The notes: a model not told the origin generated them from the sequence alone. Positions 1-11,928 are shown, numbered from the stretch's first letter. The stretch is 64,000 bases of DNA from Glycine soja (GCF_004193775.1 NC_041005.1:8310501-8374500); one strand, 5' to 3'. Made by a program: numbers and translations.

Positions 1-1310
1 TGGTAAAGCCTGTTACAATTCAAGTTGTTCTCACTCTTGCTCTCTCTCAAGGATGGGAGTTGTTTCAGATTGATGTCAACAACGCTTTTCTTAATGGGGT
101 GCTAGAGGAATATGTTTTTATGACTCGACCTCTAGGGTTTGAGGTTGGAGATAAATCCCTGGTCTGTAAGCTTAATAGGACTCTCTATGGCTTGAAACAA
201 GCTCCAAGGCAATGGTTTGATAGGTTAAAATCTACACTGCATCAGCTTGGGTTTGTGGGAAGCAAATGTGATTCTTCTTTGTTAATCTACACATATCTAA
301 AGCATACCGTATATCCTTTACTTTTGTGGATGACATCATCATTACAGGCAGTTCTGTCTCTCTTATTCAACAGCTAACTTCCAAACTAAATACTATCTTC
401 TGTCTTAAGTAGCTGGGTCACTTGGATTATTTTTTTGTTACTGGAGATAAAATACCTTCATAACAACTCTATGCTAATGACTCGAAGTAAATATGTTCGT
501 GATTTACTTGATAAAACTCAAATGGATGAGGCACACTCTATTTCTTTTCCCATGGTTTCAAACTATAAACTGTCCAAATATGGTGCTGATCTATTTTATC
601 ATCCAACACTCTACAGATCAGTAGTGGGTGCTCTGTAGCATGCTACTCTCACTAGGCCTGAAATCAATTTTGATGTTAATAAGTTTGTCAATATGGCTAG
701 TCCTTTGGATTCGCATTGGACAGTGGTTAAAAGGATCTTGAGATATCTTAAGGGTACCTTGTCTCATGGTTTACTCCTTCAGCCTACTTCCATGATGAAA
801 CCTTTGGCTCTTTATGCTTTTTATGATGCTGATTGGGTATCAGATGTAGATGATAGGCGTTCCACTTCAAGGGCTGCCATCTTTCTTGGCTCCAACTTGA
901 TATCTTGGTGGTCTCTCAAGCAAAAAGTCACAGCTAGGTTTAGTATTGAAGCTGATCGAATATCGCAACTTGGCTCAAACCTCTACTGAATTAACTTGGA
1001 TTCAAGCTCTTTTAACAGAATTACATGTTTCCTTCAATACTCATGTTCTTTATTGTGATAATCAAAGTGTTGTTGTATCCATTGCTCATAATCCAATGTT
1101 CCACAATCGCGCAAAACATATGGAAATTGATGTCTTTTTTGTGAGGGAGAAGGTTTTGGCCAAGCAGCTTTCATATTTCATCTTTGGATCAGTGGGCAGA
1201 TGTTTTAACCAAGTCACTTTCTTCAGTAAGATTTTAGGTTCTAAGGGACAAACTCAATGTGAACAACAGTTTTTACTCTGAAAAAATCTCCCCCCTTGAG
1301 TTTGAGGGGA
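1..1310 (+). mobile_element. Ty1/Copia retrotransposon remnant (reverse transcriptase and RNase H)
   Basis: This is a decayed piece of a Copia polyprotein that begins before the window. In the first 300 bases the translation shows the reverse-transcriptase core: FQIDVNNAFLNG, then LYGLKQAPRQWFDRL, then SKCDSSL. A frameshift follows. Further on are the connection block (ILRYLKGT), the RNase H start ([16 protein letters not shown]) and the RNase H end with CDNQSVV and HNRAKHMEIDVFFVREKV. The catalytic YVDD box is broken by a frameshift near 310-340, and stop codons interrupt the frame near 375 and 637. A polypurine tract with a GAGGGGAGT core sits at about 1300-1310, just before the LTR. The copy cannot encode a working protein. 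The Copia assignment is secure; the lineage was not determined. Confidence 0.93.
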
Positions 1311-1560
1311 GTATTAGAGTATATGTAAAAACCATTGCAAGGGTTGTTAACTTTTACTAACAATAGTACACTTGTATCAAGATGTTAGTTTACTAACTAA
1401 ATTATGTTATTCAGTTAGCGTGTTACAACAGAATTCTGTTATTGTATTTTGTGTTTAGGCTGAAGGCCTAAAGGTCTATACATATCTCTCTTGTAATTAA
1501 CTTTGTAACTAAGTTTCAGATTCAATAATATCATCATTATTTCTTACTATTCTTCTCTTC
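1311..1560 (+). repeat. Partial Copia 3' LTR
   Basis: Directly after the polypurine tract the sequence starts TATTAGAGTATATG, close to the usual Copia LTR start TGTTAGA with one base changed. It runs through a region with AATAATATC and a pyrimidine-rich end. No clear CA terminus or target duplication is visible, so the right edge is approximate. Confidence 0.6.
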
Positions 1561-2291
1561 TTCTTTTTTTCCCCCTAAACCTAAAATATATTATTCCGCG
1601 TTGTTTTAGATGTAAATAAAAGTAACAAAAATGCTAAAAGTTGTATCGCTGAGCACCTGAGCTAAGCTCGAAAAAACTCACTAGTACGAAACGGAGAAAA
1701 GGGACGAAAACATTGGTAACGGACTAAAAGAGAGAGAAGGGACCAAACACAGGCTGTGATACGCTGATGTTTGATACTGATAATTTTCCAAAGACGTGGG
1801 AGCAAAGGAAAGAAGAAGAAAAATCGTCTCGTGGGGAAGGGAACAGAACAATCGCAAATAGTTACACATTTGTATTATTCCACTTCAAAAGGAAATCGAT
1901 CGGAACACGAATCTTCCTTGCACAATGATAATTCAGCCATAATAAAATTCTCTATAATAATACAAAAACTTACAATAAAATAAAACGTGGCATGGCAATG
2001 GCATAATATGGAATCACAAATTATTCCCCACTGTTTACGATTTAATACCTAGTATTTAATGAAAATTTACAAAGTTTCTCTTTTATATTTCAGTAGCATG
2101 TAGTGATTTTTCTCTGTATATTTACTTTTTCGAAGCAAAAAAAAAATTGTATTACTTATAGTTTTTAAAATCTTCAAATTAAATATTTTAAATATATGCA
2201 TATAATTTAATTTAATTTTCATTTATTATGGGTTTATTTTTTTAACGATTTTTTTGACAGATTTTTTTCATGTATTATGAGTTTTTTTTAC

Positions 2292-2473
2292 AATAATATT
2301 TAATTAATTAGAATATACTAATAGTTTAAATATTTTTTAACCAATTAAAAATCACTTTAAATGTGACTTTTAAAATAGTTATTGTAAAATTAATAATTTA
2401 TTAATTTTGTTTGTATGATAATATAAAACAAGTATTTATACTGTTAGTATATTCTAATTAATTAAATATTATT
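2292..2473. repeat. Hairpin MITE candidate with about 33-bp inverted repeats
   Basis: The left arm at about 2292-2324 (AATAATATTTAATTAATTAG...) is the near-perfect reverse complement of the right arm at about 2441-2473, with about two mismatches. The arms enclose about 116 bases of AT-rich sequence. A short non-coding element with long terminal inverted repeats fits a MITE. I could not define a target duplication. Confidence 0.55.
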
Positions 2474-3688
2474 TTCATTCCTTGTTTTTTTTAGACTGTT
2501 TTTCTTTAACTGTTGAGATAACAAATATTGGTCTGTGCATAATTTTTTTAAAAAAACAAAAGCTTTTATTTGAGATATTGAATTGTGAGAGTAAGATAAC
2601 TTTGAGAGAAGAGAAAAAAAGAAAAAATGTTTAAGAGAGAAAGAACATGTATGACCATGAACTCAGAAAGAAATTGATTTTCATTATATTTTTTATTATA
2701 ATAAATATAAATAAAAGTAAATAACGCAATTGAAAATAATGTTGGATTTCATTAAATAGGTAAGTAAATCTTTAAAATGATTTTGTTTGTTACAATGTTT
2801 AAAATGATTTGATTTCAATAAAGTATATGTTATGATTCACGCTAGAATTGTGATTGATGTACAAATTATGATTTTCCAAGTGTATGTTACTATGTGCTCA
2901 TAAACCATATTACCTATTCATTGTGGTGAACAATAAAATAAGCTAAATTATCTTTTCATTATAAGAAATGAAAAATAGAAACTATAGATATTCAACCCAT
3001 AAGTTGCATTGTCTTTTTGAAATCAATCATAACATCCACAATGATAAACCAATTTCACATTTAAAATACATTATCAAACTATATTAAAATACTTATCAAA
3101 TCATTAAGGATCACAAAGAATCAATTCCACCTAAGAAAAATAATTATTATACTTCATCTTCAAGTACTCATAGAAACCATAATCACCCAAAGAGTTTACT
3201 TTAAAATTTACTTATTTGTCCTAAAAATAGTTTTAAAAAATGTCACTACATAAATTAGCTACTCATAATCAACGAGAATACAACCAACGCCTTCTATTGT
3301 CGTTGGAAGGATCAACTATTGGAAGGATCAACTACTGTATTTTTCATAAACTCTAGACATTTAAAGTAAAAAGAACAAGAGAATAGAAAAAATCTTCAAA
3401 TTTAACATGTCTAGGGTTTTGAGGAAAGCACAATAATCTTATTATTTAATTTTTCTAACCCCTCATACATAACTCATGACTAATCTATGTCATAAAAATA
3501 CTCATTTAACTCAATGGGATTTACCTCAAGGGGCTCAAGTAGAGAATGTTTAAGGAAATAGGAAATTTTCTTCTCAACTCAAGTCACTTCCTCATGCCTA
3601 AGTGCTTATAGGTGCAAGGAATTTTGAAGGGATTGGGAAAATGGGGGAGAGATGTCTCGGGTCACTAAAGAAAAACGGGAGGGAGGGT

Positions 3689-3691
<3 letters not shown>

Positions 3692-3748
<57 letters not shown>
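3692..3748. repeat. (TA)n microsatellite
   Basis: An uninterrupted run of about 28 TA dinucleotides, seen directly. Confidence 0.97.
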
Positions 3749-3751
<3 letters not shown>

Positions 3752-4261
3752 TGAAATGGTGCGTTTCAGTATAATACAAGTGTTTTTTTTTTCATAAGAA
3801 TGTACGATGATTAATTTTTCCTTTTAGTTCACGGTACTTGTTATATTGCCACTAAATCTATCTTACTAACTCTATTATTATTTTTCCATTTGAATCCTTT
3901 GATAACTATGTCACTGCAGGTTGGTAATAATTCCAGATCTTTCCAAGAGAAGAGTGTTACAACTGCCATCATAGACAGGGGAAAGTAAAAATGATTGAGT
4001 AGTATCAAATATCATGAAAAAAAATGGACTTGATGGGTTAAATCTTTTGATTTTGGCTGGTGTATATACATTTTGGTATGCATTTGTTATTTGGAAAATG
4101 TTGAAATTATAGAGATTTGATGATTTGATTGAGTAGGTGGGTATCAATATAATGAAATGGTGAACTCGACGAGTTGTGTTTAATTTCAATGAATTACTAA
4201 TCATGTTAAAAAAAATATTTTGTAAAATCTTTTGTATTTGTTAGGCCTCTCATATTAAGAG

Positions 4262-4313
4262 AGTTAGAAAGAAGGCCTAAGAGGTTGTTGGATATGTGGA
4301 TTCTCAAAGAAGA
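4262..4313 (+). pseudogene. RNase H-like domain, 5' part, interrupted by MULE-1
   Basis: The end of this stretch reads CWICGFSKK in frame and continues, after skipping the 7.6 kb MULE and one target copy, as IDKTNAFVVELWGLYEGLK at 11938 onward. That is the motif order of RVT_3/LINE-type plant RNase H domains (CGFSK, then ELWG and GL). The upstream part of the frame is frameshifted. It is the left half of a split remnant, probably of a non-LTR retrotransposon. Confidence 0.7.
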
Positions 4314-4589
4314 GGCTTATTTTTTCTATATGGGAAGAATTTTTTCTACACCCAACCATTAAAGTGAATTGGTAAAATTACTCTTTACTTAAAATTGAAA
4401 TACAACATCCCCGCCATACACCCATCCCCTCCATCAATTTTTGTCCTCCATGTTGTGCTGCCCCGAGTCTCTTCCTTCCGTTCACCCATCCGTTTATCTT
4501 CACCATTCTTGTTGGTGGTGTTGCTTCTCGCTGTTGCCATCGTCGTTGTGAGTATCCCTATCTCTCCGTAAAATTTAATCTTTTAACGT

Positions 4590-4705
4590 TAAATCTATGA
4601 CGATTGACAATCCGTATGAATTAGACAAATTGGATCCGTATGATCCATACAAATTGATTGGTAATCGGTATGGATTATAGAGATTTCCAATTTGTATTTT
4701 TCATT
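4590..4705. repeat. MULE-1 left subterminal repeats
   Basis: Several copies of ATCCGTATGA/ATCCATAC and AATTGGTAATC-type words occur within about 110 bases. They match the motifs at the right end and those in MULE-2, MULE-3 and MULE-4. Subterminal arrays are typical transposase-binding regions in MULEs; binding here is inference. Confidence 0.6.
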
Positions 4706-5700
4706 ATTTTTATTTATTTTATTATTTAGTAAATTATTAATTTAATTAATTTGTTTATTTAAAAATTAATTTTGAATTTTTGTTGTTATTTAATTATTTT
4801 ACAACTAAATATTATTGTTTATTTTAAATATTTATTTATTTAATTAACTATATTTGTTTATTTAAGTTTATTTTTAATAATTTTTTATTTAATAAATAAT
4901 TAATTTATGAATTTTGTTTATTAAAAATCAATGTATAATTTTTTTAATTACTTTATAAATAACTATTTTAATGAATTTTTATATTTAAAATAATTATTTA
5001 TAAAAAATTTAAATAACAAAAATTTCAAATTTTTTATAATGTATATATTTTATAACTAGTTAAACAAGAAAAGGTAATATTGTACATGACAATTTTTTTT
5101 ATTAATATACTTGTATAACTATTATTACATTAATACTATTAAATATTTATATAAATAGTGTTTGGAAGTATAAAAAATAAAAAAATGAATTTCTTCATTT
5201 ATTTATAAATATTTAAAAGTATTAAAATAGTTATTTATAAAATAAGGAAGTAGTCATTTATTAGAAATAAAAAATAAAATTATACTTTAATTTTGATCAT
5301 ATATTTTAGTTTGCTAGAATTAGTTATGTGAAGTGTAAAATTTTAAAAATTAATTTCTAAATTGATTTATGAATATATAAAAGTATTAAAATAATTATTT
5401 ATAAAATAATTAAATATTTATTTATGAATTATTAAATAGTAATTTATAAAATATTTTAAATTAAATTGTAGTTTGATTCTGATGATATATTTTAATTTGC
5501 TAGATTAATCATTTAATGTTAATTTAATTTTTTTATTACTTTTGTTAAAATATACTACATTTAGTAATACAATAGACTTTTAGAAGATTTATTAGTGAAT
5601 TTGTTAGTTAGTTTTTTGAGTAATAGAATGAAAAAAAATTATGAAATATGAAACTCAACTATTATTTGAACAATGACATCAATTGTTATTACTGTTTAAA
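4706..5700. other. AT-rich leader inside MULE-1
   Basis: Extremely AT-rich, non-coding sequence between the left end of MULE-1 and the PMD gene. A related AT-rich block occupies the corresponding place in the reversed MULE-3 copy (about 52740-53600), so it is a regular part of the element. Confidence 0.6.
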
Positions 5701-5710
5701 TTTGTAGGTT

Positions 5711-7454
5711 ATGGTTAGAACCAAACGATTGCGTCGGACTTTAGGTAAAGTTTTAGGAAGAGCCTTAGGTAGACAGGTTAGTGGTAGTGCGAAAGAAGCC
5801 CCTCATCGTTGAAGGTCGACAACATCTGCACATAGACAACGTGCAATTGCAGCTGTTGCTGTGGATGTTTACCGTGTGGATCATGCTACTGACAAGGTTC
5901 ATGAGCAACCTCAGGAGCTAGTTACGGATCATGTCGATACTGATAGAGGGTTTTATAGGCGAACCCCATGATACATCAGTGTTGACATCATATGTTGATC
6001 ATGTGGCAGCCAGAGTTTGGGCAGAAGAAGTAGTTATTTGTTTAATTATATAATACTTGAATAAATATTTATCATTTTAGTTGAACTAATTAATTTTAAT
6101 TTTTTTCAGGAACATACTGAGTTGAAGTTGGCCTCTTATGGGAGGAAGGAAGAGAAATTTGGAAGGTCAGCACTTGAGATTGAAGGCATAGTGGCTGCTA
6201 TATGATTAAGTTTTCTAATTACATGTTCGTTGGAGATAGGTGACAAGGGATTTTTATATGTTTTTGTGAAGAGGTGGCACAAGGAAACTAGTAGTTTCCA
6301 TCTACCGATAAGAGAACTGACCATAACCCTTGATGAAGTGGCATGCTTATTGCATCTGCCCATTACAGGTGCCTTCCATACCTTGGATGCTATTGTTGTA
6401 GACGAAGCGGTGAACTTGTTAGTTGAGTTGCTTGAAGTCAGTACACAAGAAGCAAAATATGAGACTGAGCAATGCAAAGGGGCATGTGTTCGCCTAGCCT
6501 GGTTGTGAGACATTTATCGTAGCAAATGCGATGCAAGACAATGGACACTAGCAGCTTGAGCATATTTATTGCATCTAATAGGTTGCACACTCTTTGCTAA
6601 CAAGAGTGCCACACACATCAGTCTTGTATTCTTGGACGCATTTCATGACCTCAGCCAATCTGGAGGCTATTCATAGGGAGCGACTGCACTAGTCCATATG
6701 TATGACAATCTGAATGTTGCATCCAAGCACATACGACAAAACATCTTGTAGGATATATCACTTTGTTACAAGTAATTATAATTATTTTTGCCTCCAGTTA
6801 CTAATTTTATACTTTAAATGTACTATTGTGTGAGAATTTTTTTTTTTGTATTTTTAATATGTGCAATGTTGGATCTACGAGCATTTTCCTACAATTGCTT
6901 CCATTATTGCTGATGAGGATTACCATGAGAGGAAACCACATGCTTGTCACTGGAAGTCTAGAAAGGCATTGCAAATGACGACGTATCATAAGAGCTTGGA
7001 TCAATTGACGCCAGATTTTGTGTGTTGGATACCTTATGGTGACCACTGACCATTCAGAGAATTTAAGCTCATTTCATTATATTCTGAACATATCAGATGA
7101 GATTCATCTATTGTTAGACACCAACCAGAGAGGATAGTGCAATATTTTGGTTATGTTCAAACCATTCCTCCACTCCTTGCTGCTCCATCCTTATCCATAG
7201 AGGAGATTGACCATAGATAGCTTCGGTTTTTAGAATATCTTGCACTGGTTGGACAGATTTGTAGTACTCCTAGTTAGTGTGTAGCATACTACATGGAGTG
7301 GTTCTATAGGATATCTCACCCCTTCATGAGTCCGACACAGCTTGGGGACCCTCCTAGACATCCACATGTGGTGCATCATGATACATTTATTGTACCAGAT
7401 CCTCCTCAGGAGCTCATCCACGCAGCAGCTATGTCACAACCACCCGCACCTTGA
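5711..7454 (+). pseudogene. Plant mobile domain (PMD, MAIN/MAIL-like) gene in MULE-1, decayed
   Basis: The reading starts at ATG 5711 with an Arg-rich MVRTKRLRRTLGK leader. It then gives PMD motifs: FVKRWHKETSSFHLP, LDEVACLLHLPITG (about 6328-6370), a HMYDNL segment, and WIYEHFPTIA followed by HERKPHACHW (about 6865-6950). The end is Pro-rich. These match the PMD (aminotransferase-like) family, which occurs both in host MAIN/MAIL proteins and inside plant transposons. Stops near 5810, 6205 and 6507 and several intron-like gaps show decay, although some gaps may be true introns. It converges on the transposase gene of the same element. What PMD does for the transposon is not established. Confidence 0.8.
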
Positions 7455-7900
7455 GTTGTCAATGTAAAGATGCCTTGACATGCAATGATATAATATATTT
7501 TTGCAATTCACTATTAGTGATTTTTTGTGTCATGTTTCTTATAATTTTTTTATACTTTGTTGTCAATGTCATATGGACACTTGCCAAAAGATAGCAAAAT
7601 TTTTGAAACACGTGATTAACATAAGGATAATCATTGCTAGAACTGATGCATACACTCTAACTGAGCACTGTTTAAGATTAGCCAGGGGTGTCACTGAGCA
7701 ACGAAATGTTTATGTGCAATCCAGATGTAAGAGGGATACACATGACACATTAGGATAGTTGGGATTGACTAAGTACTATAGGATATTTGTATGCAATATA
7801 AATGAACAATGCTTAATATTTTTTTTACTTGACTAACTTTGTATATTAGACTATGTTTTTAATTTGTGTTTATGTAGTATTTGACTGTTATGTTATTCGG

Positions 7901-8097
7901 CTAAACCCTAAACATAAAAAACCCTAACCCCAAAAATAACTAAACACTTAACCCAAAAATAAGTAAACCCTAAAATATATCAACCCTAAATCCTAAAATA
8001 AATAAACCCTATAATATATCAACCATAAACCCTAAAATATATCAACCATAAAACATAATTCATAAACCCTAAAATAAGTGAACCCTAAATCCTAAAG
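7901..8097. repeat. Degenerate telomere-like AAACCCTAAA tract
   Basis: About a dozen spaced copies of AACCCTAAA-like words (CTAAACCCTAAAC, AAACCCTAAAATAT, AACCCTAAATCC) occur in about 200 bases. The plant telomere repeat is CCCTAAA, but spacing here is irregular with AT-rich filler, so it is not a simple telomere array. Confidence 0.7.
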
Positions 8098-8109
8098 CTG
8101 GTAAACCAT

Positions 8110-8177
8110 AATTATATGAATGTCCATTCAAAGACACGCAACAAAAATAATTATATGAACGTCCATTCAAAGACACG
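8110..8177. repeat. Two-copy tandem repeat
   Basis: A 29-base unit beginning AATTATATGAA and ending AAAGACACG occurs twice, 39 bases apart, with a single T/C difference. Confidence 0.85.
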
Positions 8178-8439
8178 TTAATTACCACATTACATGCATT
8201 ATCCATGTTGTCACAACTATGTAAATTACAAGCATTGTCCAAACAATAACAAAATGTTCAATCTTATCCTAAATTAACATAGCGTGGTCAACCTCATCAA
8301 ATTGATATACTAGTGCATTCTACTAATATAAGGAGTGAGCCATTGTTTTGCACGATAATGACAATGTGTTGGCCATAAAAAAGTTGTTGGTGGAAAAAGA
8401 AAACCATCTCTTAGAAATACATGTTATATAGACAAATAC

Positions 8440-11133
8440 ACATTAAAATGTTATAATTGTTTTACCTGAATAAAATGATTGTCATACACATGACCAATAC
8501 ATATAATGTGGTGTACAAAACTATTTCTCAGTGATTGACTTCTAAGAGGAAAAAACGTCATGCTTTGTTGGAGAGAAAGAGAAATAAGGATGACATTATA
8601 CCTTGATGCAATCACATAACCCATATCGGTTATATTCATCCACTTATTCATGATAACCTACACATAAAAATTTTAATTAGTATTATTTACAAAAAATTTA
8701 TCCATGAATACGTAACAAAAAACTTATATACCATGGATAATTCATCAAGAAGTAGTGATCGCTTTAACTCCTCATATTTGTTTATGTCACCAAGTAGGTG
8801 CATATACTCATCAGACCATTGTGCAAGTTCTTTAAGCAAATGTTTACAAATCAAAGACCATAAATCTTCACTCATACCTAACAAGTTAGCAATTGCACAA
8901 TATCCACAATTACCATCAGCTTTAACATCGACAATGTTTTCAATGAAATCATAAATGCATGGATGAAATTGATCCAACATGGATATCTTCCTCTTTGGTT
9001 TTGGTTGTTCAGATGATGATACACAACGTTTCACTAAAGAATTGCTATTTTGCACAAAATGTAATGCATCCACATACTCCTAGTATGACAGATCACGCTT
9101 CGTTGATCTTTATTGTATGCTCATTTGTTGCTTTTAAGCATCTTTTGTTTTGACCTTTTCGGGAGAAACACACATAGAATTTAGATCAGGATAAGCAATT
9201 TCCCAAAGTTTACTCTTTAGAGTCACTTTACCAAATACATCAAGCTCTTCAAACCGCTTGGATATGGCTTCCATCTCTTTGGTTATGCTAACTTTGGACT
9301 CAGATAAACCTTGGTATGAAAAACTTAGCCTCTGCCAAAACATATGGATTGTGTCAAGTGGTATGCTGCCAAGAACATATCTAGCTAGCTCACATGTACA
9401 TGAAAGACCATGAGTAGTTCTCATTATACATCCACAATGAGAATTGTCAATGCCAACATAATTTACATGCTTAAACTCAGCAATAATCTGGTTTAACGCA
9501 TACCTTGATACCATGCCAATTAGTTTCTTGTATGATGTAACTTTAAAAACATGTCCAATCACATGCGTGTTCTTCTCAAAAAGATTCCTTAATTTTAGTG
9601 TGTTACATAGTGATCATGTTGTTCATGTCTTCTCAGACACTACATAGGTCTCCAAGGCTATTTTGTAGTAGTCTTTTTAAGGCCCAACGTGCAAACTCAA
9701 CCCTACATTTGAAAAACTGAAACAAGTAAGCACAAACAATTATTTTTATCCATTAATGTGTTGTTATTAAAAACAATATATATTTACAATTTTTATACTT
9801 GTTAGTTGTTGTGTTTCCTAGATGCATCACCTTATTCGTCCAGACTTTAACAAATCTTTGCTCATGGGGAATCAACCATGTTTGTTTGACATAATTAACA
9901 AACATTGATCATAATGACCAAACAATTTCAAACTTCATAAGACAGTCATCAAACTCTTGCTCAGAAGGAAAATCCACCAGACTCTCCCATGCTTCCATGA
10001 CATAATCCCATGCATTTTTTTTACCCACAAGGGTTTTACATTTTGCCTTCACATTCTTATCAATGTGAAACCGACACAACAAGTTAGTTGCTTCATGGAA
10101 AAAAGTTTTCATTGCATTCATCAATGTTGAATCTCTGTCGATAATAATAACTTGAGGGATTGCATCACGTCTCAGAAAAAATACCTCAAAACCGTTCCAA
10201 TGCCCAAACAACATTGTTTATGCGTTCTCCCTCCAAATAGGCAAATGCAGCTGAAAATGTCATCCCAGTTGGTGTCACACCATCAATGTCAAGTAAAGGC
10301 AACCTATATTTGTTTGTTTTGTAGGTACTATATATGAGAAATACCAAATTACAGGCATTGCTTAATTTCACTGCATCAGGATGTCTCCAAAATATATCAC
10401 ATACAACATTTTCATCCTTCAGTTTATGCCAATAAATATACTGATTGTGTTCAAGAAGTTTCATTAATTATTGCATTTCACTATTATTGTCTCTTATTAA
10501 AGAACGATATGCATATCTTACATTGTATACTTGCTTCATTGTTGTATAATTGTTGGCATTGTGCTCTTTCAATGCGAGAAGAATATTCTTTGGTTTCACC
10601 ATTGACTTTGCTATATCACCAATAATAATCTTTTCATCCTCAGTCAGTCGACCAACATATGGATGTCCAACGAATGACTTAGCTAATGCATGATTATGAC
10701 TCCCACATAGTAACTTTACCATCCACCATTCACCTCCCAACACCGGTTTCACTCGCAGTTTAAAGAGACACCCACATTTTCTACTACTATTAACTATTTG
10801 TACTAAATCTTTCTTGTATGTCATATATTTTACACTCCTCTCACAACCAATTAAAACATATGAGGTCCTTCCTCTCTTTCTAGTATCTGTGTCTCACCTT
10901 ATTATCACCGCCACAAAATCAATATCATACGCAACAGAGCAAACCCAATGCAAAACGTCATCACGGATAGCAAACACCTACAAAAGGGATAATGCATGTT
11001 TAATCTTCAAGGGACATTCATTTACTTATTTTAACAAAATACAAAATCATATCAATAGCTGAGAAGTATTGAAGGTATCAGAACAATCAATATTTTCAAA
11101 AACAACAGGTTTCTCTCTATTGTCTTCATTCAT
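8440..11133 (-). pseudogene. MULE transposase (FAR1/MuDR type) with C-terminal OTU protease domain
   Basis: Reading on the minus strand, a first exon starts at 11133 with MNEDNREKP. Next comes a FAR1-type DNA-binding region (AIRDDVLHWV, then SRKCGCLFKLR and GSHNHAL, 10824-10690). The MULE DDE core follows: NACNLVFLIYSTYKTNKY, GVTPTGMTFSAAFAYLEGE, IIIDRDSTLMNA and LLCRFHIDKNV (10380-10060). A SWIM-type zinc finger is at about 9450-9370 (HCGCIMRTTHGLSCTCELARY minus its last residue). The OTU domain lies at 9073-8450. Stops and frame breaks separate these blocks, so no full protein can be made. The first catalytic Asp of the DDE triad appears as Tyr (FLIYSTYKTN), whereas MULE-3 keeps Asp (FLIDNTYKIN). 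The gene is convergent with the PMD gene. Confidence 0.85.
8448..9073 (-). other. OTU cysteine-protease domain of the MULE-1 transposase gene
   Basis: The translation holds VDVKADGNCGYCAIANLLG, the OTU catalytic-Cys block (DGNC), then KHLLKELAQWSDEYMHL. After an intron-like gap it continues as DMGYVIASRYNVILI, ending with HVYDNHFIQV, which fits the catalytic-His strand. OTU proteases remove ubiquitin from proteins. It follows the SWIM part of the transposase on the same strand, with stops between, so an original fusion protein is inferred. MULE transposases with attached proteases (ULP or OTU) are known in plants. Confidence 0.8.
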
Positions 11134-11567
11134 GTTAACTTCTTTAAACATTATGTTGTCATATATCCACTAATCTTCGTCTATCTTAACAAAACATTAA
11201 GAAAAATTCAATGACAAACTAACGACCCCTAACGACACCATACATAATTCTAATTATTTATAAAGAAATCTATTTATTTTGAACAACTTCCATGTTTAAA
11301 TTTATTTTAAAATCTTCTACACTACATATGTCATATATTAATAAGTTTTTTGACATATACTTTCACACAATTTAATTATTTTTTTAGTGCACATGCTAAT
11401 ATATTATATTAAAATTGATATGCATATATATGAAAATTTATATCTAAATTTTTATATTTTATACACTTGCATAAACTAGTTAATATAATATTTACACAAA
11501 TATTATAAAAAACTATAACTAAGTTTATAAAAAAAATCAAAAATATGTTTTTTTTTTTTAAATTAGG
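11134..11567. other. AT-rich promoter-side region of the MULE-1 transposase
   Basis: Non-coding AT-rich sequence between the transposase start and the right end of MULE-1. It is the counterpart of 50560-51085 in MULE-3, with which it shares words. Promoter function is inferred from position only. Confidence 0.45.
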
Positions 11568-11625
11568 TTATACGGATTGCCGATCCATATGATTCTTACG
11601 GATTGCAAATTCATATGTTTATTAG
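11568..11625. repeat. MULE-1 right subterminal repeats
   Basis: Contains TACGGATTGCCGATCCATATG and TACGGATTGCAAATTCATATG-like words, truncated here as motifs, in about 55 bases. They match the left subterminal repeats in inverted orientation. Confidence 0.6.
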
Positions 11626-11928
11626 CACAGATTCAAGTTGCAGGACAAAAAAATTAACCTCTGCCTTTACATCACAATACCAATCACGAAGACAACCACA
11701 ATCCGTCAACGAACCACCATGATCCGTCAACGAACCACCACGACAATGTACCTCGACCAAACCAGCCACAACAATGAAGGAGAAGCTCGGCCAAAACGAA
11801 ACGAAAATGAATGATATATGAAGAAAATAAATAATGAACAAAGGAAGAAGAAGTTAATAGAGATAATTTTGAAATTTAAAAAAATGTTGGGTGTAGAAAA
11901 AGTATTAACGGTGTAGGAAGAAAATCCC

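Larger units (their letters stand above)
1561..4250. other. AT-rich intergenic DNA without a recognisable gene
   Basis: I see no supported coding gene here. The short reading frames lack homology that I can recognise and lie in low-complexity AT-rich sequence. The stretch contains a hairpin MITE candidate (2292-2473) and a long TA microsatellite (3692-3748), listed separately. Confidence 0.6.
7455..8439. other. Spacer between the two convergent MULE-1 genes
   Basis: No recognisable coding sequence. The spacer contains a telomere-like tract (7901-8097) and a two-copy tandem repeat (8110-8177). Convergent gene ends, including 3' untranslated regions and terminators, would fall here. Confidence 0.5.
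4314..11928. mobile_element. MULE-1: 7.6 kb Mutator-like transposon carrying PMD and transposase-OTU genes
   Basis: The element is bounded by a perfect 9-bp target duplication, CAAAGAAGA, at 4305-4313 and 11929-11937. A 9-bp duplication is the hallmark of MULE insertion. The left end and the reverse complement of the right end align over about 44 bases, both finishing in TTTCTACACCCAAC. Inside each end are subterminal repeats of the TACGGATTG / CAATCCGTA type. The content is two convergent decayed genes: a plant-mobile-domain gene (plus, 5711-7454) and a FAR1/MuDR-like transposase followed by an OTU domain (minus, 11133-8440). Both contain stops and frameshifts, so this copy is inactive. The insertion splits an RNase H reading frame. 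Confidence 0.92.

Noticed and set aside
6136..6513. 125-aa frame on the minus strand
   Set aside because: It is antisense to the PMD segment, whose plus-strand reading shows clear family motifs.
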